DNA from: DATKDF01 sp963752045
Lineage (GTDB): Bacteria; Acidobacteriota; Vicinamibacteria; Vicinamibacterales; SCN-69-37
Length of the DNA: 64,000 bases
Assembly (NCBI GenBank): GCA_963752045.1
Contig: CAVVWN010000010.1
Location: 1 to 64,000, forward strand
Direction of reading: 5' to 3'
Shown: in pieces, positions 36,184 to 45,807 of the stretch
How the letters are laid out: each line of letters starts with the position of its first letter
Position numbering within the stretch: position 1 is the stretch's first letter
Program-made: the position numbers and the translations under genes
The notes under the pieces: generated by a model
The model's database searches: none
What the model saw: the letters and a program-made list of their open reading frames with translations, nothing else
Told to the model about the DNA's origin: nothing

Positions 36184-38334
36184 CTAGCGGGCCAGGAGCC
36201 GGTCGAGCGCCGAGGTGGCCTCGGCGACGAGCGCCGTGTTCGATTGGATGGCCGCGTCGACGAGCGCGAGCTGGTCGCGGGCCTGCTGCCAGGAGCCAGC
36301 TTCGGCGGCCTCGGTCAGCCCGGGCAGTTCCAGGTGCGCGTAGGTGTACCGAGCCGCGTACAGCAGGTGTCTGAACCACGGCCGCCCGGGGATGCCGGCC
36401 GGGTGCAGCCAGTTGCGCTCGACGCGCCGCAGCTTTTCATTGACGGCCGCGAGCGTAGCCGAGTCAACCGCGCCGGCATCGAGCGCGCGGCGCCTGGCGA
36501 CATTGAACGCGCGTCCGGCCGCCTCGAACGCGTCGAGGCGCGCGCGCACCCCGTCGAGCGGGACGCGTTCGCCGAGCGCCGGCTGCGCCTCGGCCAGCGC
36601 GTCGACGAAAGTCCGGACCCCTGAGGCGTAGGCGGCGAAGTCGTACGGCACGACGTCCGCGTTGGCCAGCCGCAGCGCCAGCACGCCCCAGAGCTGCGAC
36701 ATCAACCGGTGATAGCCAAAGCCGGGGTCGCCGAACCGGTTCATCCAGTCATGACTGTCGTAGACCGAGTGGTACACGCCGTACGGGCCGTCGAACTGGA
36801 GCAGCACGCTTGGCACCCCGATGCGGTTGAGGAACACGGTGTGGTCGGAGCCGCTGCCAATCCGGATGTCCACGAGGCCGTTGTCGGTCACCGGCTCGGA
36901 ACGGTCCTCGGCCGCCGAGGCGCGCCAGGCCTCGTACAGCGAGCGGCCGGATGGATCCGTCAGAGTCCGGCTCACGTCCACGATGAGGCCTGAGAGTGAC
37001 GGGACGGCGCTCGGCTGGAAGTTCGGGCCCGAGGTCGACGAATCGACATTGAGGTAGGCCACGGCCTTCTCGGTGAGCTCGTCCGCGAAGTGCTCGCCCC
37101 ACTCGGTCGACCCGGTGAGCGCATGCTCCTCGCCGTCCCAGTTGCAGACGACGATCGTGCGGCGCGGTCGGATGCCGGCCTGCTTGAGCGCGCCGAGCGC
37201 GCGCGTGAGCTCCATCTGTGAGGCCGTTCCGCTCGACGGGTCCACGCCGCCGTACACCCACGCGTCGCGGTGGTTGCCGAGCACGACCCACTCGTCGGGG
37301 AACTCCGTGCCGCGAATGCGCGCTTCGACGACGTAGTTGGGGACGATCGACGTATCGAGATCGACGTTGACGTGCACCCGGACGCGCTCGCCGCCCAGCC
37401 GGTAGGTCAACGGCAGCGCGCCGCGCCACGCCTCGGGCGCCTCGGGACCGTCCATCTGCTCGAGCAGCGGCTTCGCGTCGCGCCACGAGAGCGGCACCGC
37501 GATGATGTTCGGCAGCGACTGCGCGTCTTCGCGCCGGATGCGGCGCGTTCCCGGGAGCGAGGCCCAGCCCGGCGTGAGCGGATCACCCGGCACGATGAAG
37601 TCGTAGGTGATCGACCCGCGCTGGATGTGGCTCTCGGGGCCCCACGGGCCGTCGGGATACACCGGGCCTTTCGCGAAGCCGTCTTCGGCCGGATCCGAGT
37701 AGATGAGAATCGCGGCGGCGCCCTCGCGCTCGGCCGTGAGCGCCTTGAACCCGCGGTAGCTGTACGGGTTCGAATACCGGACGATGACGATCTTGCCCCG
37801 GACGTCGATCCCGTGCTCGCGGAGGAGGTCGTAGTCGGCCGGGTTGCCGCTGTTGGCGTAGACGAGCGGCGCCGTGACCTCGCCCGACGCGGAGAAGGCG
37901 AGCCAACCCCCCGCGACGTCCGGGTTGGCGGTATCGGGATCGACGGCGTAGGCGTCCTCACGCAGGCTGGCGCGGTACGGGACGGGCGCCACCATCTCGA
38001 GCGCGACCGTGCGCGGTGCCGACTGCAGCACGTCGTACCGCCGGATCGTGACGTCTTCCCAGCCCTGCGCTTTCCAGAGGTCCGCCAGATGCTCGGCAAG
38101 CTCGTTGTTACGTCTCGATCCGGCCGGATGCGGCTCGGAGGTGAGCATCCGATGGTGCGCGCGGGCCTCCTCGGCCGACGGAATGGCTGCGAATCGCGAT
38201 TCGACGTCCCGCTCGACGGCCGACCGGGCGGGCGAATAACCGGTGAGGGGCGTGGCGGCCTGATCGCGCGCGCCGGCCACGAGCGACAACGCGGACAGCA
38301 GAACTGACGACCAGATGAGCGGTTTCTTCGTCAT
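36184..38334 (-). CDS. M28 metallopeptidase, glutamate carboxypeptidase II-like
   Basis: This 716-residue exported peptidase has a signal sequence, a PA (protease-associated) insert (GKIVIVRYSNPYSYRGFKA) and an M28 catalytic core. The zinc-binding set is visible as His in GNHRDAW (about 351), Asp in GGVDPSSGT (about 362), Glu-Glu in WDGEEHALTG (about 400), Asp in NVDSSTSG (about 430) and His in VYHSVYDS (about 521). A C-terminal helical dimerisation domain follows, as in human GCPII. The ATG at 38334 follows GGTGGGG. Confidence 0.9.
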   Translation of the reverse strand: MTKKPLIWSSVLLSALSLVAGARDQAATPLTGYSPARSAVERDVESRFAAIPSAEEARAHHRMLTSEPHPAGSRRNNELAEHLADLWKAQGWEDVTIRRYDVLQSAPRTVALEMVAPVPYRASLREDAYAVDPDTANPDVAGGWLAFSASGEVTAPLVYANSGNPADYDLLREHGIDVRGKIVIVRYSNPYSYRGFKALTAEREGAAAILIYSDPAEDGFAKGPVYPDGPWGPESHIQRGSITYDFIVPGDPLTPGWASLPGTRRIRREDAQSLPNIIAVPLSWRDAKPLLEQMDGPEAPEAWRGALPLTYRLGGERVRVHVNVDLDTSIVPNYVVEARIRGTEFPDEWVVLGNHRDAWVYGGVDPSSGTASQMELTRALGALKQAGIRPRRTIVVCNWDGEEHALTGSTEWGEHFADELTEKAVAYLNVDSSTSGPNFQPSAVPSLSGLIVDVSRTLTDPSGRSLYEAWRASAAEDRSEPVTDNGLVDIRIGSGSDHTVFLNRIGVPSVLLQFDGPYGVYHSVYDSHDWMNRFGDPGFGYHRLMSQLWGVLALRLANADVVPYDFAAYASGVRTFVDALAEAQPALGERVPLDGVRARLDAFEAAGRAFNVARRRALDAGAVDSATLAAVNEKLRRVERNWLHPAGIPGRPWFRHLLYAARYTYAHLELPGLTEAAEAGSWQQARDQLALVDAAIQSNTALVAEATSALDRLLAR

Positions 38335-38412
38335 GCGGCACCCCACCAGCCCGGATTCTATCGTGCGGCGGCGCGTGCACGCTCTGGGTGCAGTCGGGGA
38401 AGAGGCGACCGG

Positions 38413-38895
38413 CTACAGCACGACGACCGCGGCGGCCCATCCCGCCGGGTCGGCATCGGCGCGGAACACGCGCTCGAGATCGACCACGACCGTGTCGGCC
38501 GCTCTCCGGATGGCCAGCCGATCCATGTTCCGTGTCGATCGTCCGGTGATGTAGGTTCCGTCGGGCCGGTACTGTGAATCGTGTTTGGAGCACTGGAAGC
38601 GGCCGTCGCGCGCGAGCCACTTGACGGCGGCGTTCTGGTGCGGGCAAGTCTGGTCGAGCGCGAAGACCTGGCCCGCTGCGCGCACGAGGATGACGGCGAC
38701 CGACCGGTCGATCGACACGCCGTCGCTCGCGGGAATGGGATAGCTCTTCTCGCGCGACGTGCCGCGCCCTTCGACGACGGTTACCGGCAGGCCGGCGAGC
38801 GACGGGTCGAGGCCGGAAGCGGCGAGGGCGGCCGCAAGGCAGCCTGCTCCGGCGTGCCCGAAGAAACGACGCCGCGTGACGAATTGGTCAGACAT
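38413..38895 (-). CDS. Rieske [2Fe-2S] protein with Tat-like signal
   Basis: This 160-residue protein has a Tat-like start (TRRRFFGHAG) and a Rieske domain with CPHQNA and CSKHDSQY as the ligand boxes. The usual second box is CxxH within a CPCH context, so this is a divergent Rieske protein. It lies at the end of a three-gene operon with two membrane proteins, its start overlapping the upstream gene by eight bases. There is no cytochrome b homologue, so its partner is unknown. Confidence 0.85.
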   Translation of the reverse strand: MSDQFVTRRRFFGHAGAGCLAAALAASGLDPSLAGLPVTVVEGRGTSREKSYPIPASDGVSIDRSVAVILVRAAGQVFALDQTCPHQNAAVKWLARDGRFQCSKHDSQYRPDGTYITGRSTRNMDRLAIRRAADTVVVDLERVFRADADPAGWAAAVVVL

Positions 38896-39376
38896 TGGGC
38901 AGCGCAGCCCCCATGAGCGTCGTGAACGTCCAGAGCAGGAGGCTCAGGATGGCGGTGACCCGGAGCGTGGACCAGGCGCCGGCAGCGCCGCGGGAGGCAG
39001 CCCGCGTGGCCTGCAGCATCACCCGGCCGTTGACGAGCAGCAGCGCGAGGCCCGTCATCTTCGTGTAGAACGCCCATGACACCAAGTAGGTTTCCACGTC
39101 GGCCGCCCAGAGCATCAGGCCGCTCGCGATCACGACGGCGAGACTCGCCATGACGGTTCGGTGGCTGGCGACGAGGCCGGCGAGCGCCGCCGCGCGCGTC
39201 TCTTCGGCGCCTGCCGCTCCCAGCACCGCCCGGTCGGTGACGATCGCCCGGCCGGCGCCGACGACGAGGCCTCCCACGTGAGCAAAACCGACGGCCGTGC
39301 GGATGGCGGCCGAGTTGGCGAAGAGCGACGCCCATGGCGCCGTGAGCTGTGCCAGCAGACCATCCATGCGCGTCAC
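38888..39376 (-). CDS. Four-helix membrane protein of unknown function
   Basis: This 162-residue protein has about four hydrophobic segments, including a helix with conserved-looking His residues (FAHVGGL, SHRTVM). It resembles small DUF2214/DUF6644-type membrane proteins, some of which bind haem. It overlaps its upstream neighbour through a GTGA start and the Rieske gene downstream, so all three should act together. Confidence 0.65.
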   Translation of the reverse strand: MTRMDGLLAQLTAPWASLFANSAAIRTAVGFAHVGGLVVGAGRAIVTDRAVLGAAGAEETRAAALAGLVASHRTVMASLAVVIASGLMLWAADVETYLVSWAFYTKMTGLALLLVNGRVMLQATRAASRGAAGAWSTLRVTAILSLLLWTFTTLMGAALPNV

Positions 39377-40038
39377 CAGCCGAAGAGCATCAGCAGGTAG
39401 CCGGTCGTCGCGAGGCTGATCGCGGTGAAGGCCATGGCCCGATGCGCGCTCCGCGATCCCCCGCCGTCATCGTCGGGCCCGAGCGCGGCGGTCGCGAGGA
39501 AGCCGGCGTCGGAGGCGAGCATCAACAGGCCGTGGGCGAGCCGCAGTCCGCGCTTGTGGGGATCCTTGCGTGCTTCGATCAGGTTCCAGACGCCCGTGAC
39601 CGTGTTCACGGCGAAGAGTCCCGCGATGGTTCCCGCCACAACCAGGTGCGCATCACGCTTGCCAGACGTCGCATCGGAGTAGAGCGACTGGCCGATGATG
39701 GCCTGGGTCGCAAAGAGTGGCAACGTGGCAAAGCTCGCGATGCGGTGAATCCTGGCACGCGTGCGGTAGCCGTCGCTGTATTCGAACGGCAGGACGCGCG
39801 GTTGCTGGTCGGCTGGTGGCAGGTCAATGGGCTCCAGCGAGACTGACGGGGTGAGATCGATGCTCAGGTTTCCGACCGTGAGCGACGCGGGCCTGGAGGC
39901 CTCATCTGAGGTGATGAACTCCACGTGGAACGTGCGCGCAGGCAGGCCTGCTGCCCGTGCCGGCGCGACGAGCGCCGGTGCGGTGGAGAGGCCCAGCACG
40001 ACGAGTGCGAGGGTGGCTGTTGCTGGGAACCGGCACAT
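39373..40038 (-). CDS. Exported membrane protein with about five helices
   Basis: This 221-residue protein has a signal sequence, a soluble beta segment (about residues 35-80) and then four or five hydrophobic helices with His residues in HRIASFATLP, AHLVVAG and RLAHGLLM. The pattern could fit a haem b membrane protein. It is the first gene of the operon that ends with the Rieske protein. The ATG at 40038 follows GAGGTC. No known family is recognised with certainty. Confidence 0.65.
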   Translation of the reverse strand: MCRFPATATLALVVLGLSTAPALVAPARAAGLPARTFHVEFITSDEASRPASLTVGNLSIDLTPSVSLEPIDLPPADQQPRVLPFEYSDGYRTRARIHRIASFATLPLFATQAIIGQSLYSDATSGKRDAHLVVAGTIAGLFAVNTVTGVWNLIEARKDPHKRGLRLAHGLLMLASDAGFLATAALGPDDDGGGSRSAHRAMAFTAISLATTGYLLMLFGW

Positions 40039-40172
40039 GGCGTGACCTCGTTTCCTGGATGAGTCCCATGAATGTACCGCAAGTCCCGTTCCAGATGCCT
40101 GTCGCGAAGGGTTGGCGCGCGCGACGGGTTCCGTTCCCGAACTGGAGCCGGCTGCGGGTAGAGTGGGCCTGC

Positions 40173-41424
40173 ATGTCTTCGGACACCAGAGCGTTGAAAC
40201 CGGGTTTGCTGCGTGCCGCGGCACTGGGCCTCTTCGTGCTCGCCGCAGGCGCCGCGTGTGCAGCCCGTCCGGAGGCGCCGCTCGTGCTCGTCTCCTTCGA
40301 CGGTTTCCGGTGGGACTACGCCGCCAGGACCGAGACGCCGAACTTCGATCGGCTGGCCCGGACCGGCGTCAGCGCGGAACGACTGATTCCGGTCTTCCCG
40401 AGCAAGACCTTTCCTGGTCACTACTCGGTGGCCACGGGTCTCTATCCGGGCCACCACGGCATCATCTCGAACAACATGCGCGACCCCGGGTGGCCGGAGG
40501 CCTTCCGGCTGGCGGCGCGCGAGGAAGTGCAGAACGGCAGATGGTGGGGAGGGGAGCCCGTCTGGGTGACCGCCGCACGGGCCGGCTTGAAGACGGGCGT
40601 CTACTTCTGGCCGGGTTCGGAAGCGCCCGTGCGCGGCGTGCGTCCGGACTGGTGGTTTGCGCTACGACGCGGACGTGCCGTGGGACGCGCGCGTCGAGGC
40701 GGCGCTCGAATGGCTGACACGGCCGCCGGCCGAGCGCGCGTCGTTCGCCGCGCTCTACTTCGAGGAACCGAACGATGCCGGCCATGCCCACGGCCCGGAT
40801 GCACCCGAAACGGTCGAGGCCGTGCGACGCGCCGACGCCATCCTCGGACGGCTCCTCGATGGTCTCGTGGCGCGCGGCGTGGACGCCAACGTGATCGTGG
40901 TCTCCGATCACGGCATGGCGGCAAACGACGTGTCGCGCCTGATCGTGCTCGACGACTTCGTGACGCTTCTGCCGGACGAGCTTTTCGAGTTCGGCGCCGT
41001 GGGCCAGATCTTCCCTCGTCCGGGCCGGGAGGACGAGATCGTCGACGCGCTCGACGGCGCGCACCCGGAGCTTGCGGTCTACCGGCGCGGCGAGAGGCCG
41101 GAACACCTGCACCTGTTCGACAACCCTCGCGTCGCGCCGGTCCTGCTCGTGCCGTCGGCCGGGTGGGAGGTGGTGCCGCGCGCCGTGTTCGACGGCGGGG
41201 AGCCCCGCGTGATCGCCGGTGATCACGGCTTCGACCCCGCCCATCCGGACATGCACGGCATCTTCTACGCGGCCGGACCTGGCATTGCACGTGGTGTCGA
41301 GCTCGGCGCGATCGAGCAGGTCGACATCTACGCGCTCATGTGCCGTCTACTTGGCATCGAGCCGGCCCCGAACGACGGGGTGTGGGAGCGGGTGGCAGGA
41401 GCCCTGCCCGGCGCGGCTCGTTGA
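40173..41424 (+). pseudogene. Ectonucleotide pyrophosphatase/phosphodiesterase-like protein, frameshifted
   Basis: The reading frame has a signal sequence, then SFDGFRWDYA (metal-binding Asp), FPSKTFPGHYS (the nucleophilic Thr region), NDAGHAHGPD, VVSDHGMA and GDHGFDP, which are the motifs of the alkaline-phosphatase-fold NPP family. The frame breaks near 40656 at a TTT run: removing one T joins PDWW to LRYDADVPW. All catalytic motifs are present once the break is repaired. The lesion may be a homopolymer error or real inactivation. It converges with the GT-C gene. Confidence 0.85.
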
Positions 41425-41452
41425 CCGCGACGGGCGGCGCTGTTCGGCGGGT

Positions 41453-43165
41453 TCAGTGCGGCGGTCCGGAACCGGCGCCCGCGCGCACGAAGAAGACGTT
41501 CCCCGACGCCGAAACGTACTCCGCTCGATACCCGTACTCCGGGTGGGCGCGGTCGAAGAGCGCGACCCTGGCCGCGGCCGTCTCGAGGCCCAGGTCTCCG
41601 GGCGGTCTGTCCTCGGCGCCGTCGGGCAGGGCGTAGGCGAGGCTGGCCGCCCGGTCGAACCCGCGGGCGAGCGCCACCGCGTAGAGACGGCCGGCCTCGA
41701 AGGCCGCGGCTGCCTCGGCATCGAGCATCAAGCCCGTGCCCGACATCGTCGGAAACCGAGTCGCGAATCCAATGATGCCGTCGTCGTGCTCGACGACGCG
41801 CGGCGGGTTCTCGCCGTAGAACTCGCGCACGGCCGCAGCCTCGACGAAGTAGAAGTCGTTGTACAGCCAGTGATAATCGGGCCGCCGATGCCCAACGACG
41901 AAAACCAGCAGGACGACGACGCCAACCAGTCCGACTCGTGCCGGCGCGGCCACCCGATGCGGTGCAGACCGGGCAGGCGGTACCAGGATTGCCAGTGAGA
42001 CGAAGAGCGCAGAGACGGGCACGTACCAGTGCCCCATGGCGAACGTCCTGACGAACAGGAAATCGTAGGCGTGCAGGATCAGGATTCCGGCTGCGACGAG
42101 CCACATGAGCTCGGCGTACGAGTCTGCGCCCCGATCGTTGACGCTCGTTGCCCGCCAGCTCCAGCGGTGCCGGCTTCTCGCCAGGATCCAGATTGCCGCC
42201 AGTGCGGGGATGATCAGCTGCGCGGCCCGGTACGATCGACTCACCGACGAGACCGAACCGAACGGCGACCGCAGGACCGACAGCACGTTTCCGACGTTCT
42301 CGATGGTGGGAATCGGGAACGTGCTTTTCGCGGTTCCACTCACCGGAAGAAGGGCTCCGGCGTAGGCGAGGTTGCCGGCCAGGTACGCGACGATCGGAAC
42401 GGTGGCGGCCGCCGCGCAAGCGAGGAACTCCCTCCAGGCCTGCGGTGACCGGCGGTCGACCGCGCGAGCCAGGTAGAACCCGGGGAAGACGACGGCGATG
42501 AAGACGTGGTCGAGCCGCGCGAGCGTCAGGGCCGCCGCCAGTGCGCCGACGAGCGCGGCCGAGCGAAGCGGCGCCTGCCGGCGCGCCATGAAAACCCGGG
42601 CCAGCCCCGCGAAGACCAGCAGCACGAGCCCGCTCTCCATCCCGTTCATGTAAGTCCACAGGGTTCCCGGAAGTGGCGGGCTGCCTTGCGACCAGCGCGC
42701 AAGTCCGAAGCCATCGACGGCCGTCAACCAGTAGGGGAGCAGCAGCAGCGGATAGACACCCACCGGCAGCAGGACGAATGCCGCCGGCAGGGTTCGACCG
42801 CTGCGCGTCAGGGCATCGGCGAGCAGCCAGACGCTCGCCGTCACGAGCAGCGAGCAGGCCACGAGCACGCCGACGAGATAGCCGATCTCTCCCCAGGGCA
42901 GCTGCATGGAGGCACGGTAGATGCCGGCCAGCACTGCCTGCCAGAGGGGATGAAACCCGTTGGTTGGGAATGTGCCGTCGAAGCTGACCGCCCCGTGTTC
43001 GGCGATGTTCCGCGCCACGGTGTGGTAGTAGAAGGCGTCGGCCGCGAAGTAGCGAATGGGCACCGTCCGGCCGCCGGCCAGCAGATCGGCGGCGACCGGC
43101 GCCAGCGTGAATCCAAGGGTCACGAAAAGCACGCGCCGGGACGGCACACCGCGCGGCGAGGTCAA
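41453..43165 (-). CDS. GT-C-like multi-pass membrane glycosyltransferase
   Basis: This protein of about 570 residues has 11-13 hydrophobic segments, an early loop FAADAFYYHTVARNIAEHG (GT-C style acidic loop) and a soluble C-terminal domain. It probably transfers a sugar from a lipid carrier on the periplasmic side. Its start overlaps the stop of the 2-oxoacid oxidoreductase alpha gene (TTGA), so it belongs to that operon. A GTG at 43147 is a possible alternative start. Confidence 0.72.
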   Translation of the reverse strand: MTSPRGVPSRRVLFVTLGFTLAPVAADLLAGGRTVPIRYFAADAFYYHTVARNIAEHGAVSFDGTFPTNGFHPLWQAVLAGIYRASMQLPWGEIGYLVGVLVACSLLVTASVWLLADALTRSGRTLPAAFVLLPVGVYPLLLLPYWLTAVDGFGLARWSQGSPPLPGTLWTYMNGMESGLVLLVFAGLARVFMARRQAPLRSAALVGALAAALTLARLDHVFIAVVFPGFYLARAVDRRSPQAWREFLACAAAATVPIVAYLAGNLAYAGALLPVSGTAKSTFPIPTIENVGNVLSVLRSPFGSVSSVSRSYRAAQLIIPALAAIWILARSRHRWSWRATSVNDRGADSYAELMWLVAAGILILHAYDFLFVRTFAMGHWYVPVSALFVSLAILVPPARSAPHRVAAPARVGLVGVVVLLVFVVGHRRPDYHWLYNDFYFVEAAAVREFYGENPPRVVEHDDGIIGFATRFPTMSGTGLMLDAEAAAAFEAGRLYAVALARGFDRAASLAYALPDGAEDRPPGDLGLETAAARVALFDRAHPEYGYRAEYVSASGNVFFVRAGAGSGPPH

Positions 43166-44235
43166 GCGCCGACCGGCAGCATCTCGCGGACTTTGGCGGC
43201 CACCTTGTCGGGCGAGAGCACGATGCCGCCGGCGGTGCCGTGGAAGTCGACCTGACGCGACCCTTCGGCCGCGTGCCGGACGTCGAACACCATCTGGCCC
43301 ATGTTCATCTCGACCGTCAGCACGCGCCCGGCCTCGTCCATCGCGTCCATGGCCTCGCGGCAGGCTTCGTAGGGGAACGGGTTCAGCGTGATCGGGCGGA
43401 AGAGCGCCACGCGCAGGCCCTCCCGCGTGAGCTCGTCGATCGCCGTCTTCGCGATGCGCGCCATCGTCCCGAAGGCGACGAGCAGCAGGTCGTACGGCTC
43501 GTCACCGTTGTAGAGCTCCCACCGCTTCTCCTTGCTGGCGATCGTGTCGTATTTCTCCTTGAGCTTGATGTTGTGCTGGTGGAGGTCCTCCGGCGAGAGC
43601 ATGAGCGAGTTCACGATGCGCCGCGGCCGGCCCCTGGCGCCCGAGAGCGCCCAGTCGTTGTCTTTGAGCGGGGCGCCGCGGCCCTCGCCCGGAAACTCCA
43701 CCGGCTCCATCATCTGGCCGATCATGCCGTCGGCGCAGACCATCACCGGGTTGCGGTACGTCTCGGCCAGTTCGAAGGCCAGCGTCATCAGGTCCACCGC
43801 TTCCTGCACCGACGAAGGCGCCAGCACGATCACCTGATAGTCGCCGTGCCCGTGGCCCTTGGTGGCCTGGAAGTAGTCGCTCTGCGACGGCAGGATGCCG
43901 CCGAGTCCAGGGCCCGCGCGCATGATGTTGATGAGGACGCACGGCAGCTCGCAGGCGGCCAGGTAGCTGACGCCCTCGGCCATCAGGCTGATGCCGGGAG
44001 ACGACGACGAGGTCATGCATTTGATGCCGACGCCGGCTGCGCCGTACACCATGTGGATCGCGGCCACTTCGCTCTCGGCCTGCACGAACGCGCCGCCGAC
44101 TTCGGGCAGCCGCTTCACGAGATATTCGGGGACCTCGGTCTGCGGCGTGATCGGATAGCCGAAGAAATGCACGCAGCCGGCGCGGATGGCCGCCTCGCCG
44201 AGGGCCTCGTTGCCTTTCATCAGTACCTTGGCCAT
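43162..44235 (-). CDS. 2-oxoacid:acceptor oxidoreductase subunit alpha
   Basis: This 357-residue protein is the alpha subunit that binds the pyrimidine part of thiamine diphosphate and the 2-oxoacid (VorB/KorA type). It shows GNEALGEAAIRAGC, FGYPITPQTEVPEYL, QAESEVAAIHMVYGAA and TSSSSPGISLM. It forms a ferredoxin-dependent enzyme with the next two upstream genes and should decarboxylate 2-oxoisovalerate, 2-oxoglutarate or a similar acid to the acyl-CoA. The ATG at 44235 lies eight bases after the gamma subunit stop. Confidence 0.9.
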   Translation of the reverse strand: MAKVLMKGNEALGEAAIRAGCVHFFGYPITPQTEVPEYLVKRLPEVGGAFVQAESEVAAIHMVYGAAGVGIKCMTSSSSPGISLMAEGVSYLAACELPCVLINIMRAGPGLGGILPSQSDYFQATKGHGHGDYQVIVLAPSSVQEAVDLMTLAFELAETYRNPVMVCADGMIGQMMEPVEFPGEGRGAPLKDNDWALSGARGRPRRIVNSLMLSPEDLHQHNIKLKEKYDTIASKEKRWELYNGDEPYDLLLVAFGTMARIAKTAIDELTREGLRVALFRPITLNPFPYEACREAMDAMDEAGRVLTVEMNMGQMVFDVRHAAEGSRQVDFHGTAGGIVLSPDKVAAKVREMLPVGA

Positions 44236-44242
44236 CACCACC

Positions 44243-44833
44243 TCATGCGCGCGCGTCCTGTCCGAGCGCCAGTCCGGCCCGGAACGCCGCGAGATTGGTC
44301 GGCACGAACTTCGCCTTGCTGCCCTCGAACTCGGCTTCGATGGCCGCCTCGACGGCTTCGGCCGGCAGCACGCCGGTGGCGCCGACGTAGGCGCCCAGCA
44401 TCACGAAGTTCGACGCCTTGTGCGTGCCGGCCTGTTCGGCGACCTCTCTGGCGGCCACCTTGACGACGACGCAGTCAGCGCGCGCCGGGTCCTTCGGGAC
44501 GAGCGAGCTGTTGACGACGATCACGCCGCCCGGGCGCACCATCGGCGCGAACTTCTCGAGCGACGGCAGGTTCATCACGAGGAGCGCCCGCGGCGTGTCG
44601 ATGAGCGGCGACCCGATGGGCTTCGACGAGATGCACACCGTCACGTTGGCCGTGCCGCCCCGCATTTCCGGCCCGTACGAGGGCAGCCAGCTGACCTCCT
44701 TGCCGAGCGCCATCGCCGCCTGCGCCAGCACCTTGCCGGCCAGCAGCATGCCCTGGCCGCCGAAGCCGGCCATGACGATTTCCGTGCTGGTCGAGGCGGA
44801 GGCAGCCACTTCAGCGTGTCCGGCAGGCGTCAT
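44243..44833 (-). CDS. 2-oxoacid:acceptor oxidoreductase subunit gamma
   Basis: This 196-residue subunit has the MAGFGGQGMLLAGKVLAQA block and SYGPEMRGGTANVTV, which bind CoA in the KorC/VorA-gamma family. It overlaps the thiamine diphosphate subunit gene as ATGA and is therefore translated with it. Confidence 0.9.
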   Translation of the reverse strand: MTPAGHAEVAASASTSTEIVMAGFGGQGMLLAGKVLAQAAMALGKEVSWLPSYGPEMRGGTANVTVCISSKPIGSPLIDTPRALLVMNLPSLEKFAPMVRPGGVIVVNSSLVPKDPARADCVVVKVAAREVAEQAGTHKASNFVMLGAYVGATGVLPAEAVEAAIEAEFEGSKAKFVPTNLAAFRAGLALGQDARA

Positions 44834-45807
44834 GACGCACCTCCCGCGCCGGTTCCGGCCGCGGCGGGCTCCTTGAAGATCCCGAGCGGGTAGTACGGAA
44901 TCATCTGTTCCTCGAGCCAGGCGTCGGCCTCGGTGGGCGACAGGCCCCAGTTGGTGGGACAGGTCGACAGCACCTCGACGAAACTGAAGCAGCGGTTGTC
45001 GCGCTGGTACTCGAACGCTCGCTTGATGAGTTTCTTCGTCTTGGCCGTGCTCTTGCCGTCGTGGGCCGAGCCGCGCGCGATGAAGGCCGGCGTCTCGAGC
45101 GTGGCGAGCAGCTCGGCCACGCGCAGTGGATACCCGGTGGACTCGACGTCGCGGCCGAGGGGCGACGTGGTCGTCCGCTGGCCCGGCATCGTCGTCGGAG
45201 CCATCTGGCCGCCGGTCATGCCGTAGATGGCGTTGTTGATGAAGATGACCGTGAACTTCTCTCCGCGATTGGCCGCGTGCAGGATCTCGTTGCCGCCGAT
45301 CGAGGCCAGGTCGCCGTCGCCCTGGTAGGTGAAGACAATCGTGTCGGGACGCGCCCGCTTGGCGCCGGTCGCCACGGCCGGCGCGCGGCCGTGCGCCGCC
45401 TCGAACATGTCCATGTTGAAGTACTCGTAGGCCAGCACCGAGCACCCGACGGGCGCGACGCCGATCGCCCGGTCGAGCAGGCCCAGCTCGTCGAGCACCT
45501 CGGCCGTGATCCGATGCACGACGCCGTGCGTGCAGCCGGGGCAGTAGTGGCTCATCCGTTCGGTGAGCCCGCCAGTGTTGACGAACGACTGTTTGTCCTT
45601 GTGGTTCCAGACCTCGATGCCCTGGTCGGGGCACACCAGCGCGCAGAGCGTGCAGCCGGTGCAGTCTTCCTGCTCGCCCGTGAACACGACGTAGTTGTAG
45701 CCGCGGTCGTTCAGCTCCTTCGAGAACTCGATCAGGTCCGCCGGGCAGGCCGTGATGCAGCGGCCGCAGCCCTTGCAGCGGATGTCCTCAATCGCGATTC
45801 TGGCCAT
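44830..45807 (-). CDS. 2-oxoacid:acceptor oxidoreductase subunit beta fused to a ferredoxin domain
   Basis: This 325-residue protein combines the delta (ferredoxin) and beta (thiamine diphosphate) subunits. Residues 1-60 hold two 4Fe-4S motifs, CKGCGRCITACP and CTGCTLCALVCP. The remainder has CPGCTHGVVHR, the GDGDLASIGGNE metal-binding motif and INNAIYGMTGGQ. The fusion explains why no separate delta gene is present. The gene starts within the end of the P-loop ATPase gene, overlapping by 20 bases. Confidence 0.92.
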   Translation of the reverse strand: MARIAIEDIRCKGCGRCITACPADLIEFSKELNDRGYNYVVFTGEQEDCTGCTLCALVCPDQGIEVWNHKDKQSFVNTGGLTERMSHYCPGCTHGVVHRITAEVLDELGLLDRAIGVAPVGCSVLAYEYFNMDMFEAAHGRAPAVATGAKRARPDTIVFTYQGDGDLASIGGNEILHAANRGEKFTVIFINNAIYGMTGGQMAPTTMPGQRTTTSPLGRDVESTGYPLRVAELLATLETPAFIARGSAHDGKSTAKTKKLIKRAFEYQRDNRCFSFVEVLSTCPTNWGLSPTEADAWLEEQMIPYYPLGIFKEPAAAGTGAGGAS

